DNA of 64,000 nt. Origin: Sphagnum magellanicum. Taxonomy: Eukaryota; Streptophyta; Sphagnopsida; Sphagnales; Sphagnaceae. Location of the stretch: positions 1,674,001 to 1,738,000 of the forward strand of contig CM038922.1 of assembly GCA_021904315.1 (NCBI GenBank), read 5' to 3'. The notes under the pieces were generated by a model. The model saw nothing but the letters and a program-made list of their open reading frames with translations, was not told the origin of the DNA and made no database searches. How positions within the stretch are numbered: position 1 is the stretch's first letter; each line of letters begins with the position of its first letter. Shown here in pieces: positions 60,698 through 64,000 of this stretch. Made by a program: the position numbers and the translations under genes.

Positions 60698-61826
60698 CTA
60701 AGTATCATTATCAGCCTCCAATTCACCAACCTCTGCCAAGGCTCTGTGAAGTCCCACCTCGTGCTCAGTGGCAATGTTCTTGATGTGCTCCAGTTTCTCC
60801 ATGCTCTCTTCTTGCTCCAGTGCATCAGTAGCCTCCTTTGAGAAAGGACAGCAATCCAGAATCTCTACGCTGTTAGACCCCTTTCTTGCAACCAGCCCAA
60901 TGTCAAGATGGGGCATGCCGGCAGCAGCCCAAGGTCTAGCTTGTTGTTGTGGGCTGGACATGGTTTGCTGACCTCTTTGACTATTCTTTTGCTTCCCCAG
61001 AAGAGCTGTTAGAACCCCACCTGCGGTCTCCACCTGCCACTTCATGCCCTGGTTCACATTATCTCTGCCTATCCCGGCTCCTTCCTCCGGTGGGACTCTC
61101 TTGCCAGCCAGTGGCACCCTGGGGGTGTCCATCCAGATCAAGTCATTCTTGTTCATGTCCTTGAGGTTCACCCAGTCCCAAGTCTCGTCCGCAGTGTCCA
61201 TGTCATACACTAGTGCATGCAGCCCCCTCTCGCGATCGTAGCGAGTAATGACAGCCTCGTAGCAGCAGCCGTCATCCGGCCATCGCGTCTTTACCCTACG
61301 CCCTAACCAATTATCCACTGGAATGTCAAACCCTACCCCCGGGGGCTGTGACAGGTTCTTCGGTGCTGCAGTTTTCTTGGCTCTCGGAGTTCCTGCAACA
61401 CGCTTCAGCGTCCCGCCACCAGCTACTGCTACTATTATTGCTGCTGCCGATTCCAGACAAGTGCTAACTACAGGGTCCATTTTCTGCTTCTTCCGTGACT
61501 GTGAGCCGTTGGCGTTCCCATCCGTCACTGCAGAACCCGGAGACATCCTACAACTGGGCCTATACTCAAGGAGCGAGTCATCCACCTCACCAAGAACCAT
61601 TCGGTGCTGCTCCTCCGTAACTCGCAGCTCCTTCCGCAGATCCGCCATCAACCGCTCCTTCACCCACGTGAAAAACTCCGATTGCGCCCCGAATGCCCGC
61701 ACAACAGCTGCATACGCTTCTAGTTCAAGCTTCCGCATCTGATGCTCCACCTTCTCCTCACCTTCTCCTTCGCTCCAGCCATCGACGCACTTCATACCGG
61801 CGTTGGAAGACGCAAAGAAGGACGAC

Positions 61827-61831
<5 letters not shown>
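60698..61831 (-). CDS. EML: EMSY-like (EML) protein with ENT and Tudor/Agenet-like domains, no introns in the CDS
   Basis: 377 residues. Residues about 30-95 form an ENT domain (LELEAYAAVVRAFGAQSEFF, then LMADLRKELRVTEEQHR). Residues 112-118 are a basic nuclear-signal candidate (SRKKQKM). Residues about 174-235 form a Tudor/Agenet-like module (GRRVKTRWPDDGCCYEAVIT, LVYDMDTADETWDWVNLKDM). Residues about 333-375 form a C-terminal helix with the family's ATEHE...AL pattern. EML proteins are plant chromatin readers related to human EMSY and act in the nucleus, for example in immunity and seed development in Arabidopsis. Known EML genes are split by introns, whereas here the whole protein is one open frame with no breaks. 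That suggests an expressed retrocopy or intron loss. No 3' poly-A tract was found on the minus strand. A (GA)18 tract directly abuts the ATG on the coding strand. Confidence 0.88.

Positions 61832-61866
<35 letters not shown>
61831..61866 (+). repeat. (TC)18 microsatellite at the EML start codon
   Basis: On the coding (minus) strand this is (GA)18 ending at the A of the ATG. GA tracts in 5' leaders are common in plants and bind GAGA-type (BPC) factors. Here the repeat touches the start codon. Confidence 0.95.
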
Positions 61867-61868
<2 letters not shown>

Positions 61869-61985
61869 GCGCCGCAAAGATCCCTGCGGAGAATGCTGTT
61901 GCGCTAGTGTATCACTGGTGCGGTGAGCAAAACAAATACTGCACGCGGTGGTGGGCACTGAGGAGCCAAGCGAGTGGAGAGAGAA

Positions 61986-61999
61986 GGCGGTATACCGCC
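61986..61999. promoter_or_regulatory. Perfect 14-bp palindrome GGCGGTATACCGCC
   Basis: It is self-complementary over all 14 bases and lies about 155 bp upstream of the EML start. It could be a dimeric factor site or chance. Its core includes TATA. Confidence 0.4.
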
Positions 62000-64000
62000 C
62001 TGCCACCACGGACCGCACATTCACAGCCTCGAGTTCCTAGAGTACTAGGGTGGGTGATGTGGGCAATTTGATTTGTCGATGGGGGCTGCTTGATTGTAAT
62101 TTCATACCATACTATATCGTAATGGTCTTCATATTGTCTTCATACGGCCTTTTTTCTTGCCTCTTTTTAGTCCCCTTACAAGGCAAAATGCACAGGTGTT
62201 CTTGGGTCAAAATCCACAGTCCCATTGTGCAAATCTTGAAAACCATTATGTTATGGAGTGTGCCCAGTACATGCACAATGACCACTTTTGCTGCCAGTTT
62301 GGAAAGTTTGGCTTGCTCTAGGAAAACAAACAGGCCGGTGACCAAACACTTAGTGTATCATAGATCTCCTATTTACTCATTCTTGGTTCTGTGTCTATGG
62401 TGTCCAAAGAGAGAGCTCCTGGAGTCGCATCTGTAGCCCATCAAATTGGTAAAAAAGGTTAAGAAATGAGGCCAGAGTGAATCAACACCCATGAATGCAT
62501 CACCATGGATGGATGTTGCATGGACGTCTTTTTTCATTGGGTTCTTGTTCCCCCAGCTTAACCTCTCCATAGTTGAGGGTGCCAATCATGGTTCTAAATT
62601 TGGGGTTCATCCAACTAGATGACCTCAAAACGGGGAAATGGTGGTGGTGCAGTGGACCAAGCTGATATAAATGGTGTTCTTGCACATTTTGAGCTAATCT
62701 TTGAGTTGCTTGCTCAACCACACTCAACGAATCTACGATTCTTTGGCCACAGTGAACCGGCACCCCCCAATACACCATCCACTGAATGCCTGTTATTGCT
62801 CAGTTGTGATCAAACCTCAATTGAGATAGTATTTGGTTTCACTTTGGTAACCAATTCTGTAAGAAATAAGTCCCATCTATAGGTAGATAGGTAAGAAAAT
62901 AGATAACTATTAGCTGTGTTTCTGTTTTCACAAAGATTCAACCTGAAAAATATGAATTCGACCTATGCAAAGGATTTTTAATTTTAAAAATGGCCCAAAT
63001 TCGTCAGATTTTGAAGGAAAAAAATTCCAAATTGCCAGATTTGTATGATAAGTTCCAATAGGTAGCCAAAAATATAGAAAGCAAGTAGCAAGAAATAGCA
63101 ATTAAGCTAACCACCATGGTTAGCTAGGGAACTGGAACCCAACAGAAGTGTTTTCTGACCACTTATCATCCATCCTTCAAGGTGCACTGTGGCCCTATTC
63201 TTCTGGCCCACTTTCCTCCTGTTCCTTTCACTTCAATTATTTGATTTCTGTTTTTATTAGCTTGTCCATGGTCTTTTTTTAAAAATGTATTAAGTATTTT
63301 TCAGAAGTCACAACATGTGATTCTGAATAATCTATTAACAACTCTTTGCCTTTGGTGTGTTTTAGAAGCAAATGGGGTATAGGGTAGGGACAATAAGTTG
63401 TAAAAGTTCGTCCTTCTGGAAGATTTGGAAAGGTTTGGAATCCTTGTTATAACTATGAATAAGGATATTCTAGGTGACTACATGTTCATTGAGTTTTTCA
63501 TGCCCATCTTTTGTTACAATATAGCTTTTAAGCATATATATACATAATAATGATGCTCATGTTATGATATGTCATTAGGTTCACCTTTGGTAATTTTGTA
63601 GTAAATTATTCTACTATATTTAGCAATTTAATAGTGGTAGATTACTCCTCCCAATACTCACTATGTTCAACTCTATCATTTGATATGTATGAGCTTCAAG
63701 TCATTTAATTCCTTATTATTTTTCACTCTGGTGGAAATATCCAAAGGTTGTGTTATCATCCATGGCCTTAACAATGAGGTTTTATTCTTATAACCCAAAA
63801 ACTTGATGTTTGGTTAATGATTGGTCTAAGGCCTTGTCTACCCATCTAGCAAAAGAAAACTTGTTTGTTTAACCATAATTATTTTATATCATAATATCAT
63901 TGGCCCTTGCTTTTCTGAATGTTGTTTTGAAGGTTTGAAACAAGATACATATAAGGGTTAAAGAGTATGTGATGTGTGAGAAGGCAAGGTGTTCATATTT
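62000..64000. other. Spacer after EML 5' region
   Basis: No supported gene. The dispersed repeat at 62150-62290 is the only recognised feature. Open frames on both strands at 62500-62882 overlap each other and match no family I know. Confidence 0.4.
62150..62290 (+). repeat. Dispersed repeat, copy in EML 5' flank
   Basis: Partner of about 25540-25700, same orientation on the plus strand. Shared blocks include ACAGGTGTTCTTGGGT, AAAATCCACA, CCCAT.GTG and GAAAACCATTA. The repeat points towards the DXS start but away from the EML start. Confidence 0.65.

Noticed and set aside
1-64000. CRISPR arrays, rRNA or tRNA genes, bacterial-type operons
   Set aside because: No spaced direct repeats, no cloverleaf or rRNA motifs were seen. 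The content is plant nuclear DNA.

Overview
The window is nuclear DNA from a land plant, most likely a gymnosperm or another large-genome vascular plant. The signs are a spliced plastid isoprenoid gene, an EMSY-like chromatin gene, a plant-only wound-induced microprotein, AT-rich spacers, and old nested Copia and Gypsy elements. Species placement is inference.

Layout: 1-6.2 kb is a decayed plus-strand gene split by a minus-strand Copia element (313-5607). 6.2-12.8 kb is AT-rich spacer with a 123-bp CACTA-type MITE (10490-10612). A 318-bp hAT-type MITE packed with TGGGTA motifs lies at 13076-13393. An unprocessed pseudogene of a two-RRM UBA2-like protein lies at 14.6-16.3 kb. A large decayed minus-strand gene with a coiled coil and a Cys/His cluster covers about 17.1-21.3 kb and contains a minisatellite. 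A diverged tandem array of about 207-bp units lies at 23.75-24.52 kb.

The clearest gene is DXS (26277-31391, plus): 10 exons, 741 residues, the entry enzyme of the plastid MEP pathway, with one GC-AG intron. 32.5-37.5 kb is spacer with a GGTTCTCA hairpin cluster, a TTGCTCACTC-type minisatellite and a tandem duplication of about 450 bp.

37.5-54 kb is a transposon graveyard: a Copia 5' fragment, a decayed Gypsy element carrying an Emigrant-like MITE, a second Copia fragment with a solo LTR of its own family inside it, five solo LTRs of another family (four with perfect 5-bp target duplications), and a relic that looks like a plant Transposase_24 gene. A small Helitron with minisatellites lies at 57283-57623. 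The distal end holds two more intact coding regions: the 46-residue wound-induced basic protein gene (58796-58936, plus) and an uninterrupted EMSY-like gene (60698-61831, minus). A repeat of about 140 bp occurs in the 5' flanks of both DXS and the EMSY-like gene.

The three intact genes show no operon-like or pathway link. DXS works in plastids, the EMSY-like protein is expected in the nucleus, and the microprotein's role is poorly known. The most distinctive observations are the precisely bounded small elements, the Copia primer site that matches the anticodon half of initiator tRNA-Met, the two decayed genes of unknown family, and the intron-free EMSY-like gene.
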